This document shows, piece by piece, positions 1-13,800 of a stretch of 64,000 bases of DNA. Position 1 is the first letter of the stretch, and each line of letters begins with the position of its first letter. The stretch is taken from contig NC_088300.1 in assembly GCF_032854445.1 (NCBI RefSeq), forward strand, positions 20,007,608 to 20,071,607, given 5' to 3'. The position numbers were made by a program, and so were the translations under genes. Source of the DNA: Liolophura sinensis. Taxonomy: Eukaryota > Mollusca > Polyplacophora > Chitonida > Chitonidae. The notes under the pieces are model-generated. The model was not told the origin of the DNA. It saw nothing but the letters and a program-made list of their open reading frames with translations, and did not search any database.

Positions 1-1
1 A

Positions 2-1009
2 CTCGCTAAAGATTTCCTCTCCGTCCGCTGTCCAGATACAGATGGTGGTAACAATTCATCGACGGCAGGATTGGTTGTAGTGAACACCTCAGCCGTACTG
101 GATGCATCCACTGTGAGATGTAAGAACTCTACGGAGGACAATCCACTAATTCTACAGAAAGACCGACTTGAGATTCCTTTCTCTGTCGTCGGTAGTCTAT
201 TGGCGTTGATCAGTATTGGCCTGCTTACTTTCTACTTTCTGGAAAAGTGCTCCGGTCAGTTCAGACTAACTTTTACACAACCTCCAAAAGCATCAGGATG
301 CTCTGAATCAGCCGAAAAATCTCCTAGAAAATCCACCTGTACATTCACGAAGAGTTTCTTTTTCAAATTCGTAGTCGGTTTGTTTTTCCTGTATATGTTT
401 ATCAACACATTTGAAGGTGTGGTGTACAGCTATCTGTTTACATTCGCCTATGAAGGTGGGACTGGTTTCAGCAAACCGGAAGCGGCGTACCTAACCTCGG
501 CCTACTGGGGCTCGTACACCCTGAGCCGTCTGCTGGCCTCCCTAATAGCTCACTTCGTCTCCGTCAAAATAATGATATTTGTGGAGTTCGTAGGAAGTTT
601 AGGCTCACTTCTCAGTATGCTATTTCTGGGGTTCAGCAGTAAGGCAGGAATGTGGGCCTCTGCATGTCTGCTGGGCGTGTTCTCTGCCCCTGTCTGGCCA
701 TCTGGGATCGCTTGGGGGGACCGGTACGTTAAAGTGAAGGCCTCAGTCGTAGCAGCCACTGATGTAGGGGCAGGGATCGGAGGTTCCATCTGCATGTGGG
801 TAGCTGGACATTTGGTTGAAAACAAGCATACTCGATCATATTTGTATGTGGCGACTTCAGGTTGCGTTTGCGCCTTCGTAGTTCTTTTAGTGATGCAAAT
901 TGCTGGAATCCGTCATAGAGACCGACATGAAACACTGTCACGTGATGATGATAAATCGTCTCAACGTGACGCGCCCACTAAACCTTTGCAAGGCCTAACA
1001 CAGGAATAG
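2..1009 (+). CDS. MFSD4-type major facilitator transporter, C-terminal part
   Basis: The reading frame is open from the left window edge to a TAG at 1007-1009, about 335 residues, so the N-terminal half lies outside the window. About seven hydrophobic helices can be read, fitting TM6-TM12 of a 12-helix major facilitator protein. The first is preceded by a loop with several N-glycosylation sequons (NNSS, NTS, NST). A basic, serine-rich cytoplasmic loop separates the first helix from the second. The stretches AYLTSAYWG and VFSAPVWPSGIAW resemble the MFSD4A/MFSD4B (NaGLT1) family, which is a family match by eye. Known members are membrane carriers, and MFSD4B has been described as a sodium-dependent glucose transporter; the substrate here is unknown. 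A splice acceptor may lie near the left edge (candidate AGs near 36-41), so the true exon start is uncertain. Confidence 0.8.
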   Translation, partial: LAKDFLSVRCPDTDGGNNSSTAGLVVVNTSAVLDASTVRCKNSTEDNPLILQKDRLEIPFSVVGSLLALISIGLLTFYFLEKCSGQFRLTFTQPPKASGCSESAEKSPRKSTCTFTKSFFFKFVVGLFFLYMFINTFEGVVYSYLFTFAYEGGTGFSKPEAAYLTSAYWGSYTLSRLLASLIAHFVSVKIMIFVEFVGSLGSLLSMLFLGFSSKAGMWASACLLGVFSAPVWPSGIAWGDRYVKVKASVVAATDVGAGIGGSICMWVAGHLVENKHTRSYLYVATSGCVCAFVVLLVMQIAGIRHRDRHETLSRDDDKSSQRDAPTKPLQGLTQE

Positions 1010-1525
1010 AAAAGCTCATGGTGGCAGAAAAAAGCTTCCAGGACACGTGATTGGGTTCCTTATAACTGTAGGCCAAATGAACGAAGAACGGGGCATTCAC
1101 CATCAGATTTGACACCGGACTTTTGGTGATGGAATGGACACAGAAAATGGACCTCTCAGATTAACGCACAAACGCCGTTGCAAGAATAACATATTTAATA
1201 TTTTCACATGCAGCGAAATTTCATTACCGAGGATATACATTTTGTTTTAATTCTGCCTAAGGTCATGCGTAATGTAATTGTTCTGTGTCTGTTTTATGTA
1301 CCCTGAAGTGTACCCGAACTTTTTGATTCACTAAAAGAGCAAACACTTGTCTGCGAAAGAGGTGTTCTCGCCGCAAACGATTGGTACCGTACCTGATTAA
1401 TGATTACTGATTATTGATGACGAAATGTTGAATCTTGAATCTAGCAGTGTACAGACTGACTGTGGTAATTTGTCAGGAAGTTTGTCAGGTTCCTGGTCAC
1501 CGCTGGTGTTTTATCCCGGTCTGTA

Positions 1526-1793
1526 GGGGCCTCGAGTGGTTAATGTGCTAGCGCAACCCAGTTATTAATCCAGGAGCCTCTCACTAATGCGGTCGATGTG
1601 AGTTCAAGTCCAGCTCATGGTGTCTTCCTCTCCGGCCGTTTATGAAGGGAAGTCTTCCATCAACCTTCGGATGGTTGTGGGTTTACCCCTTACTCTGTCG
1701 GGTTTCCTCCCACCATAATGCTGACCACGGTTGTATAAGGGAAATATTCTTGAGTACCGTACAAAACACCAATGAAATATAGAAATAAATAAA
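1526..1793 (+). mobile_element. tRNA-derived SINE, nearly full length
   Basis: It has a tRNA-like head (GTGCTAGCGCA, then GAGTTCAAGTCCAGCTCATG, a decayed B box). A central GC-rich part and a 3' domain follow (ATATTCTTGAGTAC, then AAAACACCAAT) and it ends in an AAATAAATAAAA tail. The same arrangement recurs at least seven times in the window on both strands. Similar SINE 3' domains are known from molluscs; the exact family name would need a repeat-library search. Confidence 0.8.
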
Positions 1794-4740
1794 ATATTCC
1801 AGTCACCGGTAAACCGGAGTATCCGGTGTTTAGGGAGACATTGGGTTTCAAGAATACGCGAACATAAAGTTTTATCACAGTTTTTGAAACAGGCGTGAAG
1901 ATCAATAAATCGTTTGTAAAATCATGACGTACATGCAGTGGCCTTAAAAAAGCAGTCCACTTCTTAATGAGCATTTGTCTGTTTTCCGCATTTCCGCAGA
2001 ACGCTGTCATGGCGGATAATGTAAAAAGTCATTTGTTCTTAAAGAATTTTATAAAACTTTGTTCGTGCTCTAATATCGGTCTAATAAGTGTTTCATCTTA
2101 TATCACTGTGATTTGCCCAATAATGGCCTCGAAGGATCGAGCTTATTGGCCCAAATATACATGTATGCGTCTCCGGAGACGATTCCACAAAGCAAGTTTT
2201 GAAGCCTGCATATATTGCGTAGTTTATTGCCCCAGGTTTTATAAAATTTTGATACATTTGTCTTAAAATAGCAAGTGAATTTTTTTGAAATCTTAACCCC
2301 TGTATATTGTCTAAAATTCAGTGTTTATATCACATATGGAATTTTCATTTAAGCCTCAGTTTTTAAGCTGTATATAATAAGTAAATGTTCTTTGAATTAA
2401 TGAATGTACTTCTACTTGAAGATATCTGTAAATATATTTCAAGTGCCTGTGGTCTTACAACATTAGGTATTGTGACCAAATTTCAAATCATGAAGATTGG
2501 TGCCAAATAGGGGTCTACAGAATCATGTATAGAGCATACAACGTACAGAGCAATAACTGTTAACTTAGGACATGTGGTTTGAGGAACATACAACTCCAGT
2601 TCATATCCCCTTGGAACTGTGAACAGTGGGGCTTACAGTTTTTGTGTTCAAGCTTATTTCACTTACTTGTGTTTATGTGTCAAGAAAACCATGCAGGCTT
2701 CGATCTGCTAACTTTCATTGCGCATGGTGCGTGTAAATACAGCGAAGAAGGAAAAGAAACAACACAGTTGTTCTCTTGCCAGCCTTTGTCCAGTATACAT
2801 ATATGTATTGCTGGTGCTGCTGTTGAGCATTATAATCATCGATTTCTTTCAGAACGACCTGAATATCTGTTGTTTACTTGTTTTCCTGGGAAGTCAGTAC
2901 TCGATGCTGAAGGAGCGGCCTACATTGCAACGGCACCAGACAGCAAGCATTTGTCCAATGAGGCTGTCGGTTAGAATCAAACTCGTGAGCAGATTCTTCC
3001 GCGGCCTTGACCTCCCTACGAAAGTACAAACAAAACATGCAACTGAAACACAACCACGCCAACGATTGAAAGCAACCTTCGGTTAACCTCTGTAGCATGG
3101 TTGAATACGTTGGATGACAAACATCTTCCACACTGTGTCTAACAGAAACAAGTTGAGTAAAATAAATTATAGGAGAACGCCCGTTAGCAAAAACAAAACA
3201 AAACAACATCTTAACCCACTTTATATTGCAGACTGCAGTTTCGTTCAGGGGACATGTCCTGGTCGTTTTTCAACAAGAAAACAGATCATTACTTGAGCCC
3301 TAAACAAGACTCGTCCATGATTTGCGGTGCGGGGTGAAGCAGTTGAGCTACTACGTCTGTCCCAATCCAGCAGGCGAGGGTCTAGGGCCGCATATAGACC
3401 CTGGAAAGTCTAGTCATTTTTCTGGAGACGCGTGTTTGGAGAATTTGGTAAAGATCCCTAACGCTTGATGTCTAAGTCAGATGAAGTATAATAACCTAAG
3501 CCAACTGGCGATGGTTTAGGGACCGCCCAGGAACCGGAAGTCAGCATTGGTATTGCAGATAGCCGCTGAGACGCGTTTTAGGCGATTTCTGGTGACTAAA
3601 ATAATTTGAAGCCCTGAATTCATCTCTGGATGGTCGTATCTAGTGAACATTCGCCAAATCAAGACCTCGATTTGTGAAGATGTAGCCTCTGATGATAAGT
3701 TTCGTGGAGAAAGAACGTTCACTCTGAAGACACATCTCCTAAAGTGACAAGCTAGGATAGAGGCTCCGTCTTTTTCATTCCAGAAAATTAAACGTCGTGG
3801 AATAAATTCTAGAGTGTCGTGTTGAACAACAATCAAATAAGTACATGAATGACGAAATAAATCAGTCCAAAGCTGATTGCTAATTTTAAGTCAAAACATA
3901 GCTGTTTATCTATCGACAAATGCACTGTTGCCCAAACCACCACAAAATTTTACTGTAAAAATACATACCTAAATACTGTGCTAACTGGTAAGTGGAAGGC
4001 AACAGTTCTATTTCGACAGAATATTTTCACTGGCTTATACACTTGTACTTTTCCTGACATATATCGAAACATCTACAGACGTGATTCGTGTCATCTCTGC
4101 TGCAGAACATCCCATGTCCTTACGAGACAGAACAAAATGACGACGATGGAAAATCCGCTTTGGTATCCCCCTGTATCACTGTAAGTCAAATTTTCCTAAA
4201 TGTTTGTTATTGGAAAATGTAAAATACTTGATCAGTGGATCTTCTTCATTTTTCTTGCAGATAAACATCTCAGCTTTCCAAAACATTTGACCTGGTTGAG
4301 ATAGTTTGGACGGTATGTGCGCTACAGAGCTTCGCGCTGGAGAGTTATGAGCGGACAAACAGACACATTTCCAAGATAGGGGCACCCCAAGTTAAACTCC
4401 TCCTACTCAAAAGTTTTTGCATGTATCAAGCCCTGACTTTGTGTGTGAGGTTGAGAGGTGTAAAGTATGTGGTGCAAAAATTATAGATTTTTTCAAGAGT
4501 TGCCTGGTGTGATAGGACACGAGTGTAGCCTAATTCTGTTTATTTTAGGGTGTAAAGTCTTTTTCTGCTGCCAGCCTGCCGTTTTTGGTGTACAGGTGCG
4601 TGCTTGGTTTTAAAATGATGAAAATTGTCTAAGCTTTGGGCAGATAGGAGTTTTAATGATGAAAGTTTGAAATTCTGGGTGAGAGGACACAAGGAGACAG
4701 GTGGGGATGAGGCTGCGCATGACGTCCTGCGAATGAATGG

Positions 4741-4832
4741 CAAACCTTCCCACGTATGGCCGGGGAGGAAGCCAGCATGAGCTAGACTTAATTGAACTCA
4801 GCGACCGTGGATAAATAAGCTGAGCCACTGAT
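4741..4832 (-). mobile_element. SINE fragment (head and middle)
   Basis: The segment contains CCTTCCCACGTATGGCCGG, AGGAAGCCAGCATGAGCT and GCTGAGCCACTG, which is the reverse complement of the SINE head. It is internally deleted and diverged, with no clear target-site duplication. Confidence 0.6.
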
Positions 4833-6155
4833 ATCAAAACATGTACGAGTTGGATAACAATGAAGAAAGAACTATAAATCTGCACTTAGCGCCATTTTTA
4901 GAAATTCAAGACAGCATACTGACAGAAAATAGGCATACACGGGCGGCGCAGCGGCAAGAGTGGGATACGGGGTATAGTGATAGGCAACATTCAAGCTGCT
5001 GTATACAGACCTACATATCCATGTTTGACCTGAAGAATTCAACAACATACTGATAAAACACTTCTGTGCAAAACGGCCGAAGCTATGCATTAGTGTTCTT
5101 TACCGGACTCGGGTTTTATTGTTCTAAAGGATTTGATTGTTTTGCTTCCTACAGGCGATTTTCATTCCTTCATGTTTATAAAGTTTAGAGCTTATCCTGA
5201 TTCAAACCATTGCAATATTGTTAAGGGAATCTGTCTGCTGGCTGTTCATTATTTATTTCAGAACATCTGACAAGTAGCATTCGTGTATAATATGAAATAT
5301 GGATGAGTCCAGCGTTAACAATGTGCCAGCCATGTATCTCGGCGAGAGGAGTAGGAAGTGTGGCGGAATCCTGGACATTCATTGAAATCTGCAATGTGCG
5401 GAATATGGAAATGTATTCGAAAACTGCAGTTGTTGAAACCCACACTGTGAGGAGTATGGACCTGATTATGGAATGGAAAGACAAAACCCATCGAGCTTCT
5501 GAAAGAAACTCCTAGCCATTTGCAGTCACGCACGTCACATAAGCGCTTCCATAGTACGAATAAAGTAAAGGCCCATATTCAGCTGACAGTGACAGACAAT
5601 CTGGTTTATTCCTGTAGACAGGTCATCTACATACATGTATTTTATTATCAAGAACTTATGTACTAGAATGGTACAAGATTTGAATATTGATTTCTCTCAT
5701 GGTTGTAAAATATACCTTGTGCCTTTCCAACATCATTGAAAACTACTGACTGCTTCTCTTTGCATTATTCTGTCTGAATTTACAACTTTATATACTTTCT
5801 TAGTTCTTTTTTGATTGAAGGCTGGTATACGAATGTCTGTTTCGACGAATCATAGACTGTATGGCCGAGTTGTATGCTGAGTTCTTCCGATGAACAAAAT
5901 ACAAAGTAGAGAATGTGCCCAATATTAGTTCTCGATTGATATATTTGTATAAGACAAGTTGAGGTGCATCTTACTGGTGTTTTATTGGTAAGTTCTTGAA
6001 ATAAGTACTTCAAAAATGTATAAATTTGATTAATAACAGATCACACACTAATATATCAGTGCAAATTTATCACTATACTCTGAAGTACATGAATACAGTG
6101 AAGCAACATTCCTCATCTATGTATACCACTGCACATATAGATCAGTGCAACTGTA

Positions 6156-7825
6156 CCCATTCACAGAAGCAGCCTTTTTTCGTAAACAGCATTCTTAAAT
6201 TTAAGAAACAAAGTTTTTGCAGTGAAACGCTTTAGATATATGCCGGAAAAGCAGACATGTCTATTGTTTGAGGACAAAACAAAAAAATCAAACCTTTATT
6301 TCCAATACATCAAAATGTCATTAAAATTTCACTAATTTGTTGCATTTTTCAGTAATTCATTTCCACAATGACCAAGCTTTTCACAGGCCCTTTTCATTAT
6401 TGAATAAAACAGTCACCAAAAATCTGAATTATGTTTTGTGAATGGCCTCTACTCGTGATCTGCAGGCGACAAATTATTTACCAGAATTCTTAAATATCAC
6501 ATCCTCTGCTGTTAGCAACACTACTCCAGTGGTGAACTAACAAATCATGCTGTGGCATACTTCTCTCTATTCATGTACACCAGACATGTAAGGATATAGT
6601 ATACTGATGCTTAACCTTGAAGAGTCAATAGCTTATCACTTGACGGAATGCATCTCGGCTCACACAAAAAAATTGAACTGTACAACAGAATCACAGACAT
6701 GCATGTACACGATAGCAACGGGACTTTCATTTCAAAACATTATAACTATATATATGACAGCAGATTATAAAAGTTTTATCTGGAGTTATAAAGCTATGGC
6801 CACACATACAAGTACATGCATAATATACAGGTTACTTTATCAGACTTTTAATTGTCTCACAAAGTCACATTTTATAGTGATCATCATCACAACACAAAAT
6901 AAATGGACATCATACAAATATGCAGTTCATTTAAAAATCAAAAGAAATGCAACATAAAGGTGAATGTAACACATTTTAACACGCTTTTCTTGTATAAGAC
7001 TGTGAAAGATGTCTATGTCTGAATACAATATTTCTAGTATAAATCTTTACAACTGTCGAAAATTGTAGGGAAAATGTCCATTGCTTATCTCCCCTTACTT
7101 TTAAAACATTGTGACGTTACTGTTGTCTTTTCATTTATGTTACAAAATGTAACAGTTTTTGTCATATCACTGATTGTGATATGAATTATTCAGGGCCACT
7201 TTTACATCACAACATTCCAAACCTCAAGGGAAAGAAGATATATGACGTTTCAATCAAATTATAGACTGTGTTTATGATGTGATGTGCTGTTTGATTTATT
7301 TCTGGCCAAACACACATGTAAGATACAAATTGCAAACATGATAACAAAATAATAGAAATATGAAACATTATTATCACCATACATTTTACCTTATAACTTT
7401 CAGATCAAAATCCTTTGCAATTGATTTTTACAAATGTAAAGAAAAAAAAATATGGTAACAATTAATTAAATGTTATTCAAAATCCTCAATGACTTCCCCC
7501 TAAAAAACAGAATCAAGCACCGTACTTTCATCCTATTTGTAAACAATAGTAAATAAAGTTTTATAACTTAAAACAAAATAATGAGCAAAAAAACTATCAC
7601 TACATGGTTCATATTAATAGGAATTTCTTCAGTTTTCATGTCAACTGCATTAAATTCACATAATGCAAATCAGTACAAGTTAAATTCAAGAAATATCATT
7701 GCACAGGTATATATATATATATATATATACATTTTGTAGGGGAAAAATTCTGCATGGCACAATGTACAGGTTCAATATAAAGTACCCTACTAGGAATGTA
7801 ATCTCATGACCTCACAATAAAGTCA
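6156..7825. other. 3' flank of phosphatase copy A
   Basis: AT-rich sequence downstream of the stop of copy A. A TTTATT at 7295-7300 (AATAAA on the minus strand) is conserved in B (25260-25265) and C (40749-40754) and is a candidate poly(A) signal about 530-560 bp after the stop. A TA microsatellite lies at 7708-7729. No separate gene is visible. Confidence 0.5.
7708..7729. repeat. TA microsatellite, 22 bp (unit A)
   Basis: Eleven TA dinucleotides just downstream of the stop of copy A. The orthologous tracts in B and C are 46 bp each. Confidence 0.9.
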
Positions 7826-10800
7826 TTAATTTGATTTTATATCAAACCATTTGTCCTGTGGAAAAGAGCGATAAGCTTGGTGGGAATCTTTGATGAGAGT
7901 CATACTGTCAATGATAGCTCCGCCCTGCAAAAACAAATGAACACATTTGGCAAACAGCACAAAAATGGGACAGAAACAGGAATAATTCAGTCACTGGGTC
8001 AGAGTTCTTAATTGTTAAAGTCATTCTGTTTCTGTTCAATGCATAAAAATCACAAATGACTGAAATGGTGGTTTTTAAAGCTACAAGACTTAATAACAAA
8101 ATGCGCATAAACTAACAACAAAACAGTATAAAAGGGTGATTAATATTCTACTGGTCGATACTAACGCAAATGTCTTACATTTGCTGAGAGAGACAAAAGA
8201 CGACTCTAAAATAATAGAGTTAGCACATGACAGAACATATCATGCTATATTATACCAGGTATGTAGACAAATGAACCACACTCAATTGTACTCTTGAACC
8301 ACTGAAGTCCCAATTACTAAATGGATCACAAAAGCCTCCCTTGACGATGCCTTTGGGAATAAGCTTAATTTATCCATACCTTGTCATCTGAGACTTGTTC
8401 CAGGTAGATATGAGTCTTGTTTAGAACCTTCATCCTGGTGTAGCCGTAGTCCAGGCTATGGAAGGCCGACCAGCTGGCAAACTTACTCTTGAATGGGTCG
8501 TGCCTTTCCTGACAGCCCTGTAAAATGGATACTGCTAGATTTAAAGAGTCATTTGTGCCAAGATTCTTCTACTGATGAATGGAAGAAGAAAGGTATCCTG
8601 TCCAGCACAACATACATTCATTTATATACTGTGCGTGAATTTTCTCAGATCTTCAAACAATCCTTCTGATACCGAGTGCGTACAGAAACAAAATATTTGG
8701 CAATTCCGTATAAATTCCTAAAATGAGGCCATTTTCCTGGAGTGATGTAATATACAGCGTCTTCAATCACAATAAAGCTCATTCCCGCATGACGTGGTCA
8801 AATGGGGTAAATTGACGTCGCACTGGGAATTTGCATGGAAATGACCAAACATTTGGTTTCTTTTTGCACTGAATTGTACTGCTTGGCCTTTGAATTGCCC
8901 AATAAGCTTAGCATATCTTCACACGATAACTGTTTGTGAAAACTACGTACCCCTGTCACATTTAGCCTGAAATGTGTGTGCACTGGACTGGCCCATTAAG
9001 AATCTGAATGTGAGATATATTGTTGGCTGATGTAATGTAAAAACATCTCCTTGTCATCACCTCAGCATAACAGTACTGTTTTTCTTTGTTACCTATAGTC
9101 TGTTGATCACTTTTTCAAGATCACATGTAAATGTACCTGTATAATACAGCTGGTTTAATATTCATGCAAATTAAGGGATACATATATTCTCCGAGTATAA
9201 GCTTTGTAGAAGTACACTGCCAATGTCACATGAACAGATGTTTTTTTTTGTTTAGATGAACACATATAAATGTATGTTAATACTACTGATGGGCGCAATA
9301 CATGAATAGTACGCATTTCATATTTCAGCAATTTATTTCACCATCAAGCATGTCAAGAGCGAAATACTTGTGCTGAACAAAAAGTGCATATACATGTACA
9401 CATATTACAGTTCAAAGGTAATACATTTCCTCAAGTGGTCAATTCAAACAAAATGAGTGACAATACACACATATCCATAATAGTAGCTGGTACACATTTT
9501 GGCTATCTACTCCTTTAGTTAAGAGCTTTTATGCTGAAGCCCCCACTGACACTGGATGTATACTCACAGCAGATCCGGTAATGATGTGTACCGGTGCTCT
9601 AGGGTTGGTGTATGGGAAGTCCCAGCTACCGTTGTACATCTGTCCAATACATACAAAAACACAATATGTGGAAACATGCAGAAACCAGTGACACAAATCA
9701 GTTTTCATGTTTGAGGTCCTCACAAACACCATCACAGCACACATGTTCACACCACGCAAAAAGAAGTCTGCATATTCTTTTGCCATGAAAGTTTTGTGTT
9801 TAGAGAAGCTGCTGTTAACATTTTGTTATTTTTTAAACCTGAAATATATATATAATTCATAACATTAATGCACTTATGTTTCAAAAAAAATTTCTGTACT
9901 CTTGCTTCACATAGGACAGTGAATTATAACACTAAATTTAATATTCCAGCAGAACTTTGTCAACATCTTTTCATCACAGATAATGAATTTGTTTTCTGAT
10001 GCTTGAGGAAAACAAGAAGAACTGATGTCTGTAGGTAGAGACTCACCACTCTGTTATAGATTGGAAACAGTCTCTCGTAGCTGTGTTCGTGAGCCCAAAA
10101 TTCCAGGTCTACGCCATACTTGTAGAACAACGGCTCCAGGGCTGCACTGTGGACGATCGGTAAACCGGTGCGGATCTAGTAATAAACAAATGTGTATTTA
10201 TTGGCTTTGCTCAATTGTAAGAGATGTATTTATTTATTGGATTGTTGCTTACCACCACACTCAAGAATTTTTCATTCATATGATGGTGATCAGCTTTAAT
10301 GGCAGAGGAAGCCCGAGTACCAGGCGCAAACCACTGACCTTGGGTAAATTACTGACAAACTTTCCCACATATGACGTACAGATATGCATACCATATTGGT
10401 GGATGACAGATGGTCTGCAACGTATGTTAGGCAGTGACAATAGATGGTTGACGACACCCAGGTAGCCATTAAGATCCCACATGCAGAGAGAGTGAGGGAA
10501 TCAAGAAATTACGTGTCCACGGTCCATAATAACTGATGAACTAGTCAGCTTTTAATATGCGTGGGGAGAACAACACAACGCTCTCACAGGAAAATCCCTG
10601 TATCATGGTACCTGATAACCATGGTGAGGTAAAGCCACACTTGATCCTGGAGAAGATGAATGTATTAAAACATGACAAGCCTGTGAATTATGACAGCCTA
10701 ACGGTCTCCAGTTTGTGCACTATAAACCACTTTGCCAGTAATGTACCCTGTCGGGGAAGAGCAGGCACAGGTAAGCAGAAGGCCATTAAAGGGGTTCAAC

Positions 10801-13800
10801 TTTAAAGCTAACTTTTATTTGGCTGTCCACTGGATGTTCAAATTCGTTCACTTGGTTTGGTTCAGGATTAACTAGGATTACAACTGTGTAATGGGTAGGT
10901 CAGCCATGTGAGGGAATTCCATGTGAAGATTTCAGAAAATATTGCTCCCACCACAGTCATAATACATGTACATATATGCATGTATCTAGGGCACCTGTTG
11001 GATACCTCCTTGGCCTATCCCATAATGCTCATAAAGATCAGCAATTCAAAAGTCTTATACATGTATGACTTCAGTAAAACATAGGTTTTCAATAACCAAT
11101 GATAATAAAACACGAGAACATTAACTAGGTATCCGTGAGTTTTGGTAACCAAAAAAAGAATCACAGTACGAATGAGAGTGAACTCACAATACTCTCGGAC
11201 TTGGTGCAGTCATCATTGTCGTAGTTTGAGCAGTACATTGGCCGGTGTGCCATGGTAATGATCCATGGCCTCTCTGCTCTGTTCTCAGGTTTGGCTGCTT
11301 CCTACAGTGTACAAATAGAACAACTATATGGAGAATATACACCTGTGGCTACCTGTGTAGTGTTCTTATAACACAAGCAATAAAGTGCATGTCATGGGAC
11401 AGAACATACAGCTGTAGGCACCTGTATAGTGTTCTTATAACACAAGCAATACTATACGGGTCTTTCAACAACCTGCGGATGGTTGTAGGTTTCCCCCGAG
11501 CTCTGTCTGGTTTCCAACCCACGAAAATACTGGCGTGTGTCATTTAGTGAAATATTTTTGAGTACGGCGTAAAACACCAATCAAATAAATAAATAAATAA
11601 ATAAATAAATACTATACAGATACCGTATGTCATGGGACAGAATATACAACTGTAGGTACCTGTATAGTGTTCTTATACCAGAAGCTATATTATATAGATA
11701 GTGCATGTCATGGGAAAGAAAATACAGCTGTAGGCACCTGTATAGTGCATGTCATGGGGCAGAATATACAGCTACTGGTTGCAGTATAGTGTTCGTATAC
11801 CACAAGCAATATTATACCGATAATGCATGTCATGGGACAGAAAATACAGCTGGAGGCACCTGTATAGTGTTCTTATACCAGAAGCTATATTATATGGACA
11901 GTGCATGTCATAGGACAGAAAATACAGCTGTAGGTACCTGTATAGTGTTCTTATACCAGAAGCTATATTATACGGATAGTGCATGTCATGGGACAGAAAA
12001 TACAGCTGTAGGTAGCCTACCTGTATAGTGTTCGTATACCACAAGCAATATTATACGGACAGTGCATGTCATGGGACAGAATATACAGCTGTAGGTACCT
12101 GTATAGTGTTCTTATACCAGAAGCTATATTATACGGACAGTGCATGTCATGGGACAGAATATACAGCTGCTGGTTCCTGTACAGTGTTCTTATACCAGAA
12201 GCTATATTATACGGATAGTGCATGTCATAGGACAGAAAATACAGCTGTAGGTACCTGTATAGTGTTCTTATACCAGAAGCTATATTATACGGATAGTGCA
12301 TGTCATGGGACAGAATATACAGCTGCTGGTTGCTGTATAGTGTTTGTATACCACAAGAATTATTATACCGATAATGCATGTCATGGGACAGAAAATACAG
12401 CTGGAAGCACCTGTATAGTGTTCTTATACCACAAACAATATTATAGAGATAGTGCATGTCATGGGACAGAATATACAGCTGTAGGTACCTGTATAGTGTT
12501 CGTATACCACAAGCAATATTATACGGACAGTGCATGTCATGGGACAGAATACACAGCTGCTGGTTCCAGTATAGTGTTCTTATACCAGAAGCTAGAAGAT
12601 AGTGCATGTCATGGGACAGAATATACAGCTGTAGGTAACTGTATAGTGTTCGTATACCACAAGCAATATTATACAGACAGTGCATGTCATGGGACAGAAA
12701 ATACAGCTGTAGGCACCTGTATAGTGTTCTTATACCACAAGTAATATTACAGTAACAGTGCATGTCATGGGACAGAATATACAGCTGCTGGTTCCTGTAT
12801 AGTGTTCTTATACCAGAAGCTATATTATACGGATAGTGCATGTCATGGGACAGAATATACAGCTGTAGGTAGCCTACCTGTATAGTGTTCGTATACCACC
12901 AGCAATATTATACGGACAGTGCATGTCATGGGACAGAATATACAGCTGCTGGTTCCTGTATAGTGTTCTTATACCAGAAGCAATATTATACGGATAGTGC
13001 ATGTCATGGCACAGAATATACAGCTGTGGGTACCTGTATAGTGTTCTTATACCACAACCAATATTATACAGACAGTGCATGTCATGGGGCAGAAAATAAG
13101 GAAATATCAGATCTTGACAAAAGATGTCTACTAAATGCAAGGTTGTCTCGGGCTAACAACTCCAATCTAACATCATAAGCTGTATGTTTTATTATTAATG
13201 TATTTTTATTACGAATGTTTACTTTCTAAACAAGCAGACGGAAGAGAGCGAAAAGGGAGTTAGCTTTAACAGAATACATGGACAAGATTATTTATTTATT
13301 TATTTTATTTGCTTGTTTATTTATTTTATTTATTGTTGACTATTTGAGTTCAGGCAAACTCACAACTGTTCTCAGCTTGCTGGCAGACCTTCCCAGGTAC
13401 AAATGAAGAGGAAGCCAACGTGAACTGGGCTTGAACTCACATTGATCGCCTTCGTGATAGGTTCCTGGGTCATTGTCCTGCCCTAGTATACTAACCAGTC
13501 AGCCATGTATTTATTTTATTTAACTGATTGGTGTTTTACACCGTACTCAAGAATATTTCACTTAAACGAAGGCAACCAGCATTATGGTGGGAAGAAACCG
13601 GGCAGAACCCCGGGGAAACCCACGACCATCTGCAGGTTGCTAGCAGGCCTTCCCACGTGTGACCGGAGAGGAAGCCAGCATGAACTGGACTTGAACTCAT
13701 AGCGACCGCATCGGTGAGAGGCTTCTAGGTCATTACGCTGTGCTAGAGTGCAAGCCAACTGAGCCACGGAGGCCCCCCTCAGCCATGTAAGCTGATTCAC

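Larger units (their letters stand above)
1010..6132. other. Intergenic region without a supported gene
   Basis: This is AT-rich sequence between the MFSD4-type gene and the phosphatase array. It should contain the transporter 3' UTR, but no convincing polyadenylation signal was found. Two SINE copies lie here (1526-1793 and 4741-4832). The open frames are short, lack domain-like composition and overlap on both strands, so none is called. Confidence 0.6.

Noticed and set aside
1967-2974. Plus-strand frames of 99-131 codons
   Set aside because: Low complexity and no conserved motifs; two overlap each other in different frames and others overlap on the opposite strand.
12017-12841. A 274-codon open frame on the minus strand and a 238-codon one on the plus strand
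   Set aside because: They have an exact 26-residue periodicity from the 78-bp minisatellite and are absent from paralogs B and C.
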